Shown one piece after another: positions 28,937-38,462 of a stretch of 64,000 nt of DNA. The stretch's first letter is position 1, and every line of letters begins with the position of its first letter. The stretch comes from Burkholderiaceae bacterium 26 (GTDB lineage Bacteria > Pseudomonadota > Gammaproteobacteria > Burkholderiales > Burkholderiaceae). The position numbers and the translations under genes are program-made. The stretch lies in assembly GCA_000955795.1 (NCBI GenBank), contig JYOB01000001.1, positions 146,301 to 210,300 of the forward strand, read 5' to 3'. The notes under the pieces were generated by a model. The model had not been told where the DNA came from, did no database searches, and was given only the letters and a program-made list of their open reading frames with translations.

Positions 28937-30271
28937 TCAACGCGCGTCGCCGTCGAGATCGCGATCGCGCGATCGCATGCCCATCAGCCGCTCGTAATTG
29001 AGCGAGGCATGGAAGCCCACGCCGTTGCCGCCGGCGCGTTTGACTTCATACATCGCTGCGTCGGCATTGCGGATGAGCGTCTGCGCGTCATGCCCGTCGG
29101 TCGGATACAGCGCCACGCCGGCGCTCACGCCCATCGACAGCACATGGCCTTCCACACGGAACGGCGTCTGCAATTCTTCGATCAGGCGTTCAACGGTTTG
29201 CGTCACATCGTCGCGCGTGGCGCAGTGCGTGAGGACGGCGACAAACTCATCGCCGCCCAGGCGCGCCACCGTGTCCGAGGCACGCAGCCCGCTGCGCAAC
29301 CGCATGGCCGTAGCCTTCAGGACGAGATCGCCAACCCCGTGGCCGTACTCATCGTTGACGGGCTTGAAGCGATCGAGATCGATGAACACGACCGCAACCT
29401 GGCCGCGCGCGCGACGTGCCGCCTGAATGGCAACGAACAGGCGATCGCGCAACAAACGTGCATTGGGCAGGTCCGTCAGCGGATCGTGCAGCGCGAGGTG
29501 GTGCGCCCGGTCCAGCGCCGTGCGCCGCTGTGTCACGTCGAGCAGCGTGCCGCTCACGCGCGTGGCCGTGCCGCGGGCATCGCGCTCGGTCACGCGGCCG
29601 CGCGCCGCCACCCAGATCCATTGACCATGGCGCGCGCGCATGCGCTGTTCAACTTCAAAGCTGTCGGCATCGCCGCGCATATGGCGATAGATGCGTCGCG
29701 CGCTCAAGGCCGCGTCTTGCGGATGCACCATGGCGAACCAGGCATCCGGATCGTTGGACAGATCCGTTGGCTCGTAGCCGAGCATGTCGGCCGTCCGACG
29801 GTTGAACGACACATGCCGTGCACGCGTGGACCAGTCAAACGTACCCAGCCCCGCGCCGTCCAGCACATAGGCCAGCCGTTGCTCCGACGCGCGCAGCGAT
29901 TCCAGCGCCAGGCGCCGCGCGGTCACGTCCTGCATCTGCACGACAAGGTGCTCGTTGCCGTCGTCGCGCGCCACCGCCACGTCGGTCTGCACCCAGACCG
30001 TGGTGCCGTCCTGGCGGACCAGGCGCGTTTCCATCGACAGCGTGTCGCGCTGACCGGCGAGCAGCGATTCAACGCCATGTCGTGTGCGTTCGGTGTGGTC
30101 GGGGTGGCACAGGTCAAACAGATCGCGCGCGCGCAGCGCCTGTGCTTCGTGTCCCGTTAGCGCGCACAGCGCTCGGTTCACGTCGAGGAAGCGACCCTCC
30201 GGCGCGCACAGGCCGATTCCTATCGGCGAATGTTCGATCGCAGCCTTGTACAAGTGGTGGTCCTCAAGCAT
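28937..30271 (-). CDS. PAS-PAS-GGDEF diguanylate cyclase
   Basis: 444-residue soluble c-di-GMP synthase. The first PAS domain spans about residues 1-120 and the second (PAS_3 type, DWSTRARHVSFNRR) about 130-250. The GGDEF domain is about 255-430, with the catalytic motif GGDEF at 339-343 and the inhibitory I-site RASD (R330-D333) exactly five residues upstream. It is therefore predicted active and product-inhibited. No membrane segment is seen, so it senses a cytosolic cue. ATG 30271 (MLEDHHLY) starts at the PAS boundary. Nearby PilZ and GGDEF-EAL genes suggest a local c-di-GMP theme. Confidence 0.9.
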   Translation of the reverse strand: MLEDHHLYKAAIEHSPIGIGLCAPEGRFLDVNRALCALTGHEAQALRARDLFDLCHPDHTERTRHGVESLLAGQRDTLSMETRLVRQDGTTVWVQTDVAVARDDGNEHLVVQMQDVTARRLALESLRASEQRLAYVLDGAGLGTFDWSTRARHVSFNRRTADMLGYEPTDLSNDPDAWFAMVHPQDAALSARRIYRHMRGDADSFEVEQRMRARHGQWIWVAARGRVTERDARGTATRVSGTLLDVTQRRTALDRAHHLALHDPLTDLPNARLLRDRLFVAIQAARRARGQVAVVFIDLDRFKPVNDEYGHGVGDLVLKATAMRLRSGLRASDTVARLGGDEFVAVLTHCATRDDVTQTVERLIEELQTPFRVEGHVLSMGVSAGVALYPTDGHDAQTLIRNADAAMYEVKRAGGNGVGFHASLNYERLMGMRSRDRDLDGDAR

Positions 30272-30921
30272 GGCGATGCTGTTTCGCGAATGCGGCAGTC
30301 CCGGGGTGTGGTTGATATGATGGCCATCGCACCGCCGGTGCCCCATGACGCAATCGTTGCGTTAGGCGCGCGGCGGCAGTTGGCGTGATCCCCGTAACCG
30401 GTCTCGTGGTCTGCGTGGCCCAGTTGGCGGCGGGTAATGGCAGACCTAGGTGCGTTGCAAGCGCACGAATCGAGGCGGACTATAGAAGCCGCGAGTTAAC
30501 GGGGCAATCCCTTCCCGCGAGGGGACATGGACCGCGTGCCCGCTTTGGGTCCCCATGTGCGCGAGATGACGCGAAGGAAACGCGCCCCGCGTCATTCCCG
30601 TCTGCGTTTGTCGACGTCGATTGTCGACAGCTGCCCGGCGTCGCCAGACACCCGATAACTGTACACCGGCCCCCTGGGCGAAGCAGCTAGCCGTTCGGTT
30701 AGGTCGCACAGACGCTGCCGGCACGCAACCGTTTGCCACGTGGGTGGCACCGAATCTCCACATTGTGAATGTCTTAAGGTTAAGACAAAGCCGCTCAACC
30801 TCATCCGGAAGGACGAAACGCGCAAACGGCCCGCTCCGTTACTATTCTTCAATATCGCTCGGGGGGGCGAATTCAAACACGGCGAGCCGCGGCACAAGCG
30901 CACGCGGTTGTGGGAGGTTGT
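30272..30921. other. 650-bp region without a supported gene
   Basis: The frames crossing this stretch are short and have no family character. It holds a perfect 7-2-7 palindrome at 30771-30786 and an AT-richer patch near 30840-30855 that could contain the promoter of the downstream unknown gene. A TCGAC-rich stretch occurs near 30606-30630. Nothing else is recognised. Confidence 0.5.
30771..30786. repeat. Perfect 16-bp palindrome
   Basis: GTCTTAAGGTTAAGAC consists of 7-bp arms with a GG centre, AT-rich against the GC-rich background, about 135 bp upstream of the unknown gene at 30922. It has the look of a repressor operator; the factor is unknown. Confidence 0.4.
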
Positions 30922-31404
30922 ATGGAATTGAGTTTTGTCGCCCCCGGCACGCAGACGCATCGGTATGCGCTCAAGCTTGCGGGCCTACCCGAAGGGACGG
31001 AGCCCGGCACGGCACCAATCGATCCAGCCTGGGTGGACGATGCCCTTACCGCCGCCGTGCGCGTATTCGATGCGCACCGCGTGCACTTTGCCGACGCCTA
31101 CTTCGCCTATCGCGCCCGTGAGACGGCACAGCACCGCACGCGCGCTACCGGCAACACCTCACCTGCACGCGTTGCCGGCGATCTCCACGACGACACGCCG
31201 CTGCTCGCGGATACGTTTGCGATTGCGCAGCTGGCCGCACTTGTGTCGCTGGAGGCATCCGGTGTAGCCGATGTAATCGATGTACACCTCGTGGTGGAGC
31301 GCCTGCGTGACGATGCCCCCACGCCGCCTGCTGACGGCATCGGCGAAGTGACGTTTGTTACGGAAACCACGGCCGGCCTGCACAGCGTGGCAAGCCGACA
31401 TTAA
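30922..31404 (+). CDS. Hypothetical protein, 160 residues
   Basis: I do not recognise this family. It starts at ATG 30922 after TGGGAGGTTG, a good ribosome site, and has normal high-GC third positions, so it is likely real. The product is acidic, soluble and lacks a signal peptide or membrane helix. It has an alpha-helical central part (PAWVDDALTAAVRVFDAHRV, then FAIAQLAALVSLEAS) and a VIDVHLVVERL segment. It stands alone between a long non-coding gap and the convergent GtrA gene, 15 bp before that gene's end. Confidence 0.6.
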   Translation: MELSFVAPGTQTHRYALKLAGLPEGTEPGTAPIDPAWVDDALTAAVRVFDAHRVHFADAYFAYRARETAQHRTRATGNTSPARVAGDLHDDTPLLADTFAIAQLAALVSLEASGVADVIDVHLVVERLRDDAPTPPADGIGEVTFVTETTAGLHSVASRH

Positions 31405-31419
31405 CCTGGGCGGGGCCGC

Positions 31420-31932
31420 TCAGGGCCCGTGATGCGTGGGCCGCTCCGGCACGATGGTCGGCTGCGGCTCAGTTGGCGCGCCGACTGCGTCGGCGTCGCG
31501 AAACGTCCAGTAACGGTGCACCAGGAAGTTGAAGATGGCCGTGATGGCCGAAGCGAACACCTGCGCGATCAGGTAATACAGGCCAATCCCCAGACCGATG
31601 GCCATGATGGTCGCGTTACAACCGAGCGCAAGAAAGGCCACCAGGCCGAACCGCACCATCGCGCCGACGTGCCCGCGTGTGCTGTTGAAGACGGCCTGCC
31701 GGCTGATGAAGTAGTTGAGCGTGGCCCCGATCACGCTGCCTGCCACCGACGCCCGCCAGGGCGAGACGCCCACCTGCACCAGCCCGAACAGCACCACATA
31801 GTGCGCCAGCGTCGCGCCCCCGCCGATGACGACATAGCGCGCAAACTGCTCCACCGCCGCCCAGAAATGCCGCCGAGACGCCATGCGCGTGCCCACCCCA
31901 TCCACTTTGGAACCGACATTGTGCTCGATCAT
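31420..31932 (-). CDS. GtrA-family membrane protein
   Basis: 170-residue GtrA-like protein with four predicted transmembrane helices (ARYVVIGGGATLAHYVVLFGL, the ASVAGSVIGATLNYF region, the RFGLVAFLALGCNATIMAIG region and the AQVFASAITAIFNFLVHRYW region). GtrA proteins are thought to flip or support transfer of undecaprenyl-linked sugars in O-antigen or cell-wall decoration. The C-terminal RYWTF signature is present. Start 31932 (MIEHNVG) is used; ATG at MASRRHFW is an alternative. No glycosyltransferase partner lies next to it. Confidence 0.85.
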   Translation of the reverse strand: MIEHNVGSKVDGVGTRMASRRHFWAAVEQFARYVVIGGGATLAHYVVLFGLVQVGVSPWRASVAGSVIGATLNYFISRQAVFNSTRGHVGAMVRFGLVAFLALGCNATIMAIGLGIGLYYLIAQVFASAITAIFNFLVHRYWTFRDADAVGAPTEPQPTIVPERPTHHGP

Positions 31933-32052
31933 GGCTGCGGGGTCGCAACGAGCGTGCCACGCACCCCGCACAATAAGTGCGCTTAAAGTTATGCAACATT
32001 TGGCCGTATAAAACCGGTGGGGCCGTGCGCGGCTGTTGGCTCTCCTATTGCC

Positions 32053-32958
32053 ATGCTCGAACTTCAACCTCTCGACATTCCGCTTGCGATTCCCCTGCCG
32101 TGGCCGATGCTTGACGCCGACGGGCAGCTGCTCGTCCCGAAGGGCGACGTCATCCATTCCCCGGAGGAGGTCGACCTGCTGTGCACGCTGCACCGCCCGC
32201 ACCGGCTGGCCGACGGCACGCCCGCGCCTGCACCCGCGTTTGCAAATACGCAGTTCCCGAACACGATGTTCCCCGACATGGGCGACGACCCTGACGGCGA
32301 ACGCACGATCGCCATGGAGCTGCTGGGCCTGCGCCCCGGCGGCATGCTGACCATACGCCTGACCGCGGGCGCCGGCCAGACCAAGGGAGCCGCGCGCGTG
32401 ATGGGCTACAGCCCGCAGCGCCATCTGCTCATCACCATGCCAACCGACAACGGCCGCACGGTCATGCCGGTCAAGGACGAACTGGTGGAAGTCCACGCCT
32501 TCTCAGGCGAGGGCATTGCCAGTTTCGAATGCACGGTGATGGGGGTGTGCCGCATCCCGTTCGAATACGTCGTGTTGTCACCACCGCGGCGGATCAAGAA
32601 CCGCACGTTGCGCAAATCGCTGCGCGTGCGTGCCAACGTGGTCGGCAAGATGCTGGTGAGCGGCGACCCGCCGCGCATGATCCATATCTCCGACATCAGC
32701 ACCACGGGCGCGTCATTCCGCTCCGCGCATCGGCTGGAAGTGAGCGGCGCGCCGGCGCGTCTGCGCTTTCGCGTGAAAACGCGCGACTACCACTCCGAAC
32801 TGGTGGCCGCGGCCCTCGTGCGAAGTGAGAAGCCGGCCGACCTGCCTAACGTTTACCAATACGGCGTGGAATTCATCGAATTGGTCGCTGCTCAAAAAAT
32901 GCTGCTGCAGTGCTTTATCTATGAACAGCTGCTTTGGGGCGGTCAGCGTATGGTGTAA
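32053..32958 (+). CDS. YcgR-like c-di-GMP receptor with PilZ domain
   Basis: 301-residue protein. The middle (about residues 85-175) is a YcgR-type N-domain. The C-terminal PilZ domain (about 180-295) has both c-di-GMP ligands: RxxxR at R187-R191 and DxSxxG at D214-G219. Such proteins bind c-di-GMP and brake the flagellar motor or control surface functions. The N-terminal 80 residues are Pro-rich and of unknown function. No clear Shine-Dalgarno precedes ATG 32053; the frame opens at 32017. A diguanylate cyclase and a GGDEF-EAL gene lie within 3 kb. Confidence 0.85.
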   Translation: MLELQPLDIPLAIPLPWPMLDADGQLLVPKGDVIHSPEEVDLLCTLHRPHRLADGTPAPAPAFANTQFPNTMFPDMGDDPDGERTIAMELLGLRPGGMLTIRLTAGAGQTKGAARVMGYSPQRHLLITMPTDNGRTVMPVKDELVEVHAFSGEGIASFECTVMGVCRIPFEYVVLSPPRRIKNRTLRKSLRVRANVVGKMLVSGDPPRMIHISDISTTGASFRSAHRLEVSGAPARLRFRVKTRDYHSELVAAALVRSEKPADLPNVYQYGVEFIELVAAQKMLLQCFIYEQLLWGGQRMV

Positions 32959-33182
32959 CGTGCAGACAGACCTGATATTCGACTTTTTTTGATCAGACTT
33001 AATTGCTGTTAAACGTTAAAACCGCCTGCCGGACGCACCCGAAAACATGCCCGGAAGCGGCCTCCATGGCCGGTTTTCAGCTTATGATGCCGAAGGCGAG
33101 CTTGTGACAAAGCTATACAATTGAAAGTGCGCCGAGTGCACGTATTTCCGTTTTAAAGGCATTTGCAGGACGATCCCCATTT

Positions 33183-34598
33183 ATGAGCCGCGCAAGGTCT
33201 GCCGCGCCATCGAGTCTGGACCCAATCTCCGGATTGCCGGACCGCGAACGATTCGTCCAGCTGCTGGCTGCCATGCCGCAACCCGCACGCCAGGATGCAA
33301 TCGGCGCACTGCTGCTGATCGGCTTCGACCATTTTGCCGAGGCCACCAACACGCTCGGGCCGCTGGCCGCGCGAGAGGTCATCGTCGAATGTGCATCGCG
33401 GCTTGAAGCGTTGAGCGTGCCGCCAGCGAATGGCATCGCACCCATCGTCGGGCGCGTCGGCCCTGAAACCTTTGCCGTTGCCTGCGCAGATTTCGTCTCG
33501 GCACAAGACGTGCACGACCTCGCGCGGCGGATCTCCGCGGCACTCACGCGACCTTTCATCACGCATGGTTACGAACTGGTCTGCTCGTGCAGCATCGGCA
33601 TGACGCTTTTTGAAACCATGCCTTCCGATGCAGCGCGGCTGATTGAACAGGCCGACCGGGCGCTCTACGGGGTCCAGCACGGTGCCGAACAAAGCCCGGC
33701 GCTGTATGCCCCGGCGGCCATGCCTCCGATCTCGGGCGGGAACACCGCCGCCATTGATGGATACGACGCCGCCGCCGAGCATCCACGCCTGGCCGCCCGG
33801 CTGCGCCATGCGCTTGCGCGCCGTCAGTTCAGCCTGAACCTGCAGCCGCAATTGAGCCTGACCGACGGCCGGATCGTCGGCTACGAATTTTTGCTGCGCT
33901 GGATTTCACCGGAACTGGGAGTCGTGGCGCCTGCCGATTTTCTGCCGATCCTGGAGCAGACGGGCGACATTCGCGAGGTGGGCCACTGGGTGCTCGACAA
34001 CGCCGCCCAGATGCTGGCCGGGCTGCTGCGCGAGGAATCCCAGCGCGCGGGACGCAACAGCCGGCACCAGCCGGGCGTGCATGCAGCCGTCAATTTGTCG
34101 GTTGCGCAGCTGCTTGATCCGCAATTGAGCGACGTGGTGCGCGAGATTGCGGCGCGCCACGCGGTTCCGGCCACACGCCTCGTCTTCGAAATATCGGAAC
34201 ACACGCTGCACCGTGCCAACGGTTCGGCGCAGAAAGCCGTGGAAGCTCTGCACGCCTGCGGCGCACGCGTGGCAGTGGAAGATTTTGGCGCCACCGCACA
34301 CAGCCTTGATTGCCTGGCAACGTTCCGCCCCGATCAGGTCAAGCTCGATCAGGCCATCGTCAACGCAGTGACCAACGCGAGCGATCACGCGGTGCTGCAG
34401 CGCTTGGTGACTGCCGCGCATGGCGCGGGCGTGCCCGTCATCGCCACGCGCGTGGAAACCGCCGCGCAGCTCCACGCATTGCGCGCCTGCCGGTGCGACG
34501 TGATCCAGGGCTACCTGCTTTCGCAGCCCTTCCCTGCTCGCTGGATCGACGACACACAAGACGTGATTGCCGAGCGCGCACGCGATCTGATGCCATAA
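33183..34598 (+). CDS. Degenerate GGDEF-EAL protein, predicted catalytically inactive
   Basis: 471 residues: a GGDEF-like domain (about 10-175) whose signature is GPETF (93-97) instead of GGDEF, then an EAL-like domain (about 200-460) with EFL (235-237) for EAL. In the EAL domain N304, E336 and K387 are kept. The metal-binding DDFG is EDFG (366-369), and AEGVE is ATRVE (421-425), which loses the catalytic-base glutamate. Both domains therefore look inactive, implying a binding or scaffold role. No signal or membrane segment is seen. Its stop overlaps a terminator serving the convergent chemoreceptor gene. Confidence 0.82.
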   Translation: MSRARSAAPSSLDPISGLPDRERFVQLLAAMPQPARQDAIGALLLIGFDHFAEATNTLGPLAAREVIVECASRLEALSVPPANGIAPIVGRVGPETFAVACADFVSAQDVHDLARRISAALTRPFITHGYELVCSCSIGMTLFETMPSDAARLIEQADRALYGVQHGAEQSPALYAPAAMPPISGGNTAAIDGYDAAAEHPRLAARLRHALARRQFSLNLQPQLSLTDGRIVGYEFLLRWISPELGVVAPADFLPILEQTGDIREVGHWVLDNAAQMLAGLLREESQRAGRNSRHQPGVHAAVNLSVAQLLDPQLSDVVREIAARHAVPATRLVFEISEHTLHRANGSAQKAVEALHACGARVAVEDFGATAHSLDCLATFRPDQVKLDQAIVNAVTNASDHAVLQRLVTAAHGAGVPVIATRVETAAQLHALRACRCDVIQGYLLSQPFPARWIDDTQDVIAERARDLMP

Positions 34599-34633
34599 AA
34601 GAAAACGCCCTCCCGCCTGCACGGCGGAAGGGC
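34597..34633 (-). terminator. Intrinsic terminator for the chemoreceptor gene
   Basis: On the minus strand the near-perfect stem GCCCTTCCGCC/GGCGGGAGGGC, with a 4-nt loop, is followed by GTTTTCTTTT. The U-tract end overlaps the stop codon of the convergent GGDEF-EAL gene. Confidence 0.8.
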
Positions 34634-34657
34634 ATTGGGGCTTGGCGCGTGTGCTGC

Positions 34658-36226
34658 TTACGCGTGCTCGACGCGGAAGACCGCCACGGCGCTACGCAGC
34701 GCCTCCGCCTGCTCTTCCAGCGATTCCGCCGCAGCCGCAGCCTGTTCGACCAGCGCTGCATTCTGTTGCGTCACCTGATCCATCTGCGTGACGGCCTGGT
34801 TGACCTGTTCGATGCCGCTGCTCTGCTCTTCCGACGCAGCGCTGATCTCGCCCATGATGTCGGTCACGCGGCGCACGGCCACCACCACCTCGTCGATCAC
34901 CGTGCCAGCTTCGGCCACGAGGGTCGTACCGTTTTGCACGCGGCCCACCGAATCGCCGATCAGTTCCTTGATCTCTTTGGCAGCCGTGGCGCTGCGCTGT
35001 GCAAGGCTGCGCACTTCACCGGCAACAACAGCAAAGCCGCGGCCCTGCTCGCCCGCGCGTGCGGCTTCCACCGCGGCATTCAACGCGAGGATGTTGGTCT
35101 GGAACGCAATGCCTTCGATCACGCCGATGATGTCGGCAATCTTTCGGCTGCTTTCGTTGATGCCGGCCATCGTGTCCACCACGCGGCCCACGACTTCCCC
35201 GCCCTTGACGGCAATATCCGAAGCGTTGACGGCCAGCGTGCTTGCCTGACGCGCGTTGTCGGCGTTCTGCTTCACGATGCTCGTCAGCTCTTCCATGCTC
35301 GACGCCGTTTCTTCCAGCGACGAGGCCTGCTGCTCGGTACGCTGCGACAGGTCGGCATTGCCGGCGGCGATCTGCTTGGTGGCACTGGCGATCGAATCCG
35401 AGCCCGTGCGCACCTGGCCGATGATCTGCTGCAGGCTCGTTTGCATGGACGATACGGCGTGCATCAGGCGTGCGGTTTCGTCGCGGCGCCCCGCAGCGGT
35501 CTGGCCTTCCATGCGCGCGGCGAGGTCGCCCGATGCCATGCGCTCGAATACCTGAATGGCGCGCTCAAGCGGACGCACCACCGTGCGGCCAAGCACGCCA
35601 CGCGCCACCACCGACAGCACCAGCGCGGCGGCCAGCAAGCCACCCGAGATCCAGATGCTCATCGCATAGCGCGACTGGGAATGATCAAAGCGTTGCTGGC
35701 CGTACTTGAAGCGCGCCCCAACCAGGGGGCCGAGCGCCGAGTCGTAATCCACAAACAGCTTCGGCACCAGGTTCGTGTTCAGTTCGCGATACGTGGTGAG
35801 GTCACTGCGTTCCAGTGCGGCGATGGCCGGCTCCAGCGCGGTCTTGACGAACTTGCTGCGTGCCGCGTCGGCGGCTTGCAGCTGGGCGCGGTCCGCATCG
35901 GGAATCGGCAGCTTCATGAACTGGGCCCAGGCATCGTTGGCTGTGTTGACCATCGTGTGCGCATCGGACAGCAGCTTCTTGAGCTCTTCAGGCGACGAGA
36001 CCGCATCGAAATTGGTCAGGTGGATGCGCGCCCACAGCAGGTTGATGGTGTCTTTTGCCAGCAGGTCCAGGCCTTTGGCATCTTCCAGATACACCGCGCG
36101 CAAATCATCGTTGGTCGCCCGGCCGGTGGTGATACCTGCGAAGCCCACCACGGCAATCATCACTGCAAATACCGCGACCAGGAACGTCAGCCGCGTGCGA
36201 ATGCTCGTATCCATCCACTTCCACAT
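34658..36226 (-). CDS. Methyl-accepting chemotaxis protein (4HB sensor, HAMP, MA)
   Basis: 522-residue Tsr/Tar-class chemoreceptor: N-terminal membrane helix (about 11-33), a four-helix-bundle periplasmic sensor (about 35-185), a second membrane helix (about 190-212), HAMP, then a long cytoplasmic coiled coil. The hairpin tip, [20 protein letters not shown] with [12 protein letters not shown], binds CheA/CheW. No C-terminal CheR pentapeptide is visible. ATG 36226 follows GGGGGAAAACAAT; ATG 36214 is an alternative. The ligand is unknown. The signalling tip is nearly the same as in the truncated receptor at the right end of the window. Confidence 0.9.
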   Translation of the reverse strand: MWKWMDTSIRTRLTFLVAVFAVMIAVVGFAGITTGRATNDDLRAVYLEDAKGLDLLAKDTINLLWARIHLTNFDAVSSPEELKKLLSDAHTMVNTANDAWAQFMKLPIPDADRAQLQAADAARSKFVKTALEPAIAALERSDLTTYRELNTNLVPKLFVDYDSALGPLVGARFKYGQQRFDHSQSRYAMSIWISGGLLAAALVLSVVARGVLGRTVVRPLERAIQVFERMASGDLAARMEGQTAAGRRDETARLMHAVSSMQTSLQQIIGQVRTGSDSIASATKQIAAGNADLSQRTEQQASSLEETASSMEELTSIVKQNADNARQASTLAVNASDIAVKGGEVVGRVVDTMAGINESSRKIADIIGVIEGIAFQTNILALNAAVEAARAGEQGRGFAVVAGEVRSLAQRSATAAKEIKELIGDSVGRVQNGTTLVAEAGTVIDEVVVAVRRVTDIMGEISAASEEQSSGIEQVNQAVTQMDQVTQQNAALVEQAAAAAESLEEQAEALRSAVAVFRVEHA

Positions 36227-36515
36227 ATTGTTTTCCCCCGCATGATTGGGCCGTGCGGCGCAGAGATCGTCTTCCCGCGCCCCTCTCCAGGCACCCTGTT
36301 CACTCCCAAAGGTGCTAACGGCAGGCGACGGCGGAAATAGAGGGCATCACCGCGAATGTCCGGAATGCGCCGCAAGTGATATGCAAGAAGTAAAAAAGAT
36401 GCGGCCGACGCACCCGCGTGCGCGAGGTGGCACTAAAATGCGGGTTGCGCCACCGTTGGGGTGGCAATTACGCAAACATCGTGCGGGATACCGCACGGCT
36501 CACTAGGGGATCGAG

Positions 36516-36656
36516 ATGAAGAAACTGATCGCGCTGCTGGCCCTGGGCTGCGTCGTCCTGGCAGGCTGCAATACGATGGCCGGCATGGGCAAGGACATTC
36601 AGACGGGCGGCCAGAAGCTGGAAAACGCTGCTGACAACACCAAGCAGAAGATGTAA
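36516..36656 (+). CDS. Entericidin-like small lipoprotein
   Basis: 46 residues: MKKLIALLALGCVVLAGCNT, a complete lipoprotein signal with lipobox LAGC (C18), then a short helical tail GKDIQTGGQKLENAADNTKQ. The length and tail match the entericidin A/B family, small stress-induced outer-membrane lipoproteins. The start follows AGGGGATCGAG. A GTGCGG/CCGCAC hairpin lies just upstream (36481-36496) and an intrinsic terminator follows at 36696, so it forms its own short transcript. The function of entericidins outside E. coli is poorly known. Confidence 0.82.
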   Translation: MKKLIALLALGCVVLAGCNTMAGMGKDIQTGGQKLENAADNTKQKM

Positions 36657-36695
36657 TGAAGGGACGGTCGGGGGGAGCCCCTGGCTTGAGATGAG

Positions 36696-36725
36696 AAACG
36701 CCGCAAGTTCGCGGCGTTTTTTCTT
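36696..36725 (+). terminator. Intrinsic terminator after the entericidin-like gene
   Basis: Stem AAACGCCGC/GCGGCGTTT with a 6-nt loop and a following run TTTTTTCTTTT. It lies 40 bp after the small gene and just before the convergent phospholipase D gene end. Confidence 0.85.
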
Positions 36726-36734
36726 TTGGAACCG

Positions 36735-38462
36735 CTACAGGAGCTCTTCCGGGGTAAATGGCGCCAACATCTGGATCCACGTCCGGCGGCCGAGGCCCAC
36801 TTCCGGCTCGTGATCGACGACGATCTCCTTGCCGTTCTCATGCGTGGTCCAGCGCAAGTGGCCGTCGTCCTTGGTCACCCGGTAGGCGCTGTCGCGCACC
36901 GAATCGTCAAACAGCTTGGCTACTGCATCCGACAGCACCGGGCTGCGGATGATCAACCCCGTTTCCGTATTCAGCCCGATGGAGCGCGGGTCGATGTTCA
37001 TCGAGCCGACAAACAGCGTGCTGCGGTCCACCACGATCGATTTCACATGTAGGCTTGCCTGCGACGAACGGAACGTGCCGAACATCTTCGGGCGATCGCC
37101 CAGCGTCGGGCGCAGTTCGTACAGTTCGACACCGTCGTCGATCAGCGCGCCGCGATATTTCGCGTAACCCACATGCACGATGGGCGCGTCGGTCGCTGCC
37201 AGTGAGTTGGTCAGCACACGCAGCCGCACGCCCCGATCCTGCAGGCGCTTGGCTACCTCGACGCCGCGCTTGCCCGGCACGAAGTACGGCGAGATCAGCA
37301 CCACCTCGCGCTTGGCCTCGTCAACCAGACGCAGAAGCGTCTGGGCGAGGCGCTCGCCGCCAGGTTCCACCTCATCACCAGATACCTTGGCTGGACGATC
37401 GACGATCACCTGCGCGGGCGCCCACTCCAGGCTCAGGCGGCCACGGGCGATCTGATCAGCCAGGAACCAATCGCGCGGGGCAGGCTTGAGTGGCAAGGGC
37501 TGCTCCGGCGCGGGGCTGGCGAGATCGGTCTGGTTGCGGCGTTGCTCGAGCTGCGAGATCGTCTGATCGGATGCCGGCTTGGCCGAACCGGAGCCCATGT
37601 CGATCGGCCGGGTCGGCACATCGATATGCTGCGGCGGCCCTTCAGGCCGGTTGGGCATCGTCACCGGCGGCGGATAGTTGCCCTCTCTCGGCTCGGGCGG
37701 ATGTGCCTTGCTCGGCTCGGGCGCCAGTGCCTGCACCGGATAGGCAAATTCGCTATTCCAGTACGCATCGAACGCCGACGACAACTGGCGCACCGCCGGC
37801 CCCGCGGCCAGCACGTCCAGATCGACGAAGTTGGTGGTCTGGTTCTGCGTGAAATATTCAGCGCCCAGATTGCGCCCGCCCGTCACGGCCAGGGCGTTGT
37901 CAGCAATGAACGCCTTGTTGTGCATGCGCCGATTGACGCGGCGGAACTCAGCCGCGCCGCTAAGGTAACGTGTGAGGTTCGACATCCGCCCGCCCGGAAA
38001 CGGGTTGAACAGCCGCACGTCGATGTTCTTGTGCGACGAGAATTTGAGAAATGCCAGATCGCGCCCATCGCTGTGCAGATCGTCGACCAGCATGCGTACG
38101 CGCACCCCGCGGTCGGCAGCGGCCCGCACATGGCGCATCAGTTCGCGCACGCTGTTGTCGCTCGCAATGATGAAGTACTGCAAGTCCAGCGTGCGCTCGG
38201 CCCGGTCGGCCAGCGTGAGCAACGTGGCATAGGCCTCTTCGCCCGACGGGATCAGCCGGAAGCCGGACACATCGGGCGACGGCGCATTCGTCTGCGCCAA
38301 GCGCCCCAGCGAGGTGGCCGATTCGGCATTGGGCAGCGCCGTCGTCACGGGTCGATCGACGTGCTCGGGCAGGCTTGCGCAGCCCGTCAGCAGCGCGATG
38401 GCCAGCCAGGCAAGCCAGGCGCGCAGATACGCGATCGGGAGGTTCCTCGGGTGCCCTTGCAT
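36735..38462 (-). CDS. Phospholipase D-family lipoprotein, ClsC/YmdC-like
   Basis: 575 residues with a lipoprotein-type N-terminus (LLTGC, C28) and two HKD catalytic motifs: HNKAFIAD (H181, K183, D188) and HVKSIVVD (H472, K474, D479). This is the ClsC/YmdC branch, which makes cardiolipin from phosphatidylglycerol and phosphatidylethanolamine. An unusual Pro-rich, low-complexity insert of about 85 residues (246-332) separates the two halves. It is divergent from a second cardiolipin synthase gene 187 bp away. Start ATG 38462 lacks a strong ribosome site. Confidence 0.85.
   Translation of the reverse strand: MQGHPRNLPIAYLRAWLAWLAIALLTGCASLPEHVDRPVTTALPNAESATSLGRLAQTNAPSPDVSGFRLIPSGEEAYATLLTLADRAERTLDLQYFIIASDNSVRELMRHVRAAADRGVRVRMLVDDLHSDGRDLAFLKFSSHKNIDVRLFNPFPGGRMSNLTRYLSGAAEFRRVNRRMHNKAFIADNALAVTGGRNLGAEYFTQNQTTNFVDLDVLAAGPAVRQLSSAFDAYWNSEFAYPVQALAPEPSKAHPPEPREGNYPPPVTMPNRPEGPPQHIDVPTRPIDMGSGSAKPASDQTISQLEQRRNQTDLASPAPEQPLPLKPAPRDWFLADQIARGRLSLEWAPAQVIVDRPAKVSGDEVEPGGERLAQTLLRLVDEAKREVVLISPYFVPGKRGVEVAKRLQDRGVRLRVLTNSLAATDAPIVHVGYAKYRGALIDDGVELYELRPTLGDRPKMFGTFRSSQASLHVKSIVVDRSTLFVGSMNIDPRSIGLNTETGLIIRSPVLSDAVAKLFDDSVRDSAYRVTKDDGHLRWTTHENGKEIVVDHEPEVGLGRRTWIQMLAPFTPEELL

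Noticed and set aside
30385..31121. Short frames in the gap before the unknown gene
   Set aside because: Arg/Pro-rich with no ribosome site or family; the gap is treated as non-coding.
33110..33125. TATACAAT before the GGDEF-EAL gene as a promoter
   Set aside because: No matching -35 at 16-18 bp; AT-richness alone explains it.
34310..36340. 676-codon plus-strand frame over the chemoreceptor gene
   Set aside because: It overlaps the real EAL-like gene and the MCP in other frames and has no domain signature.
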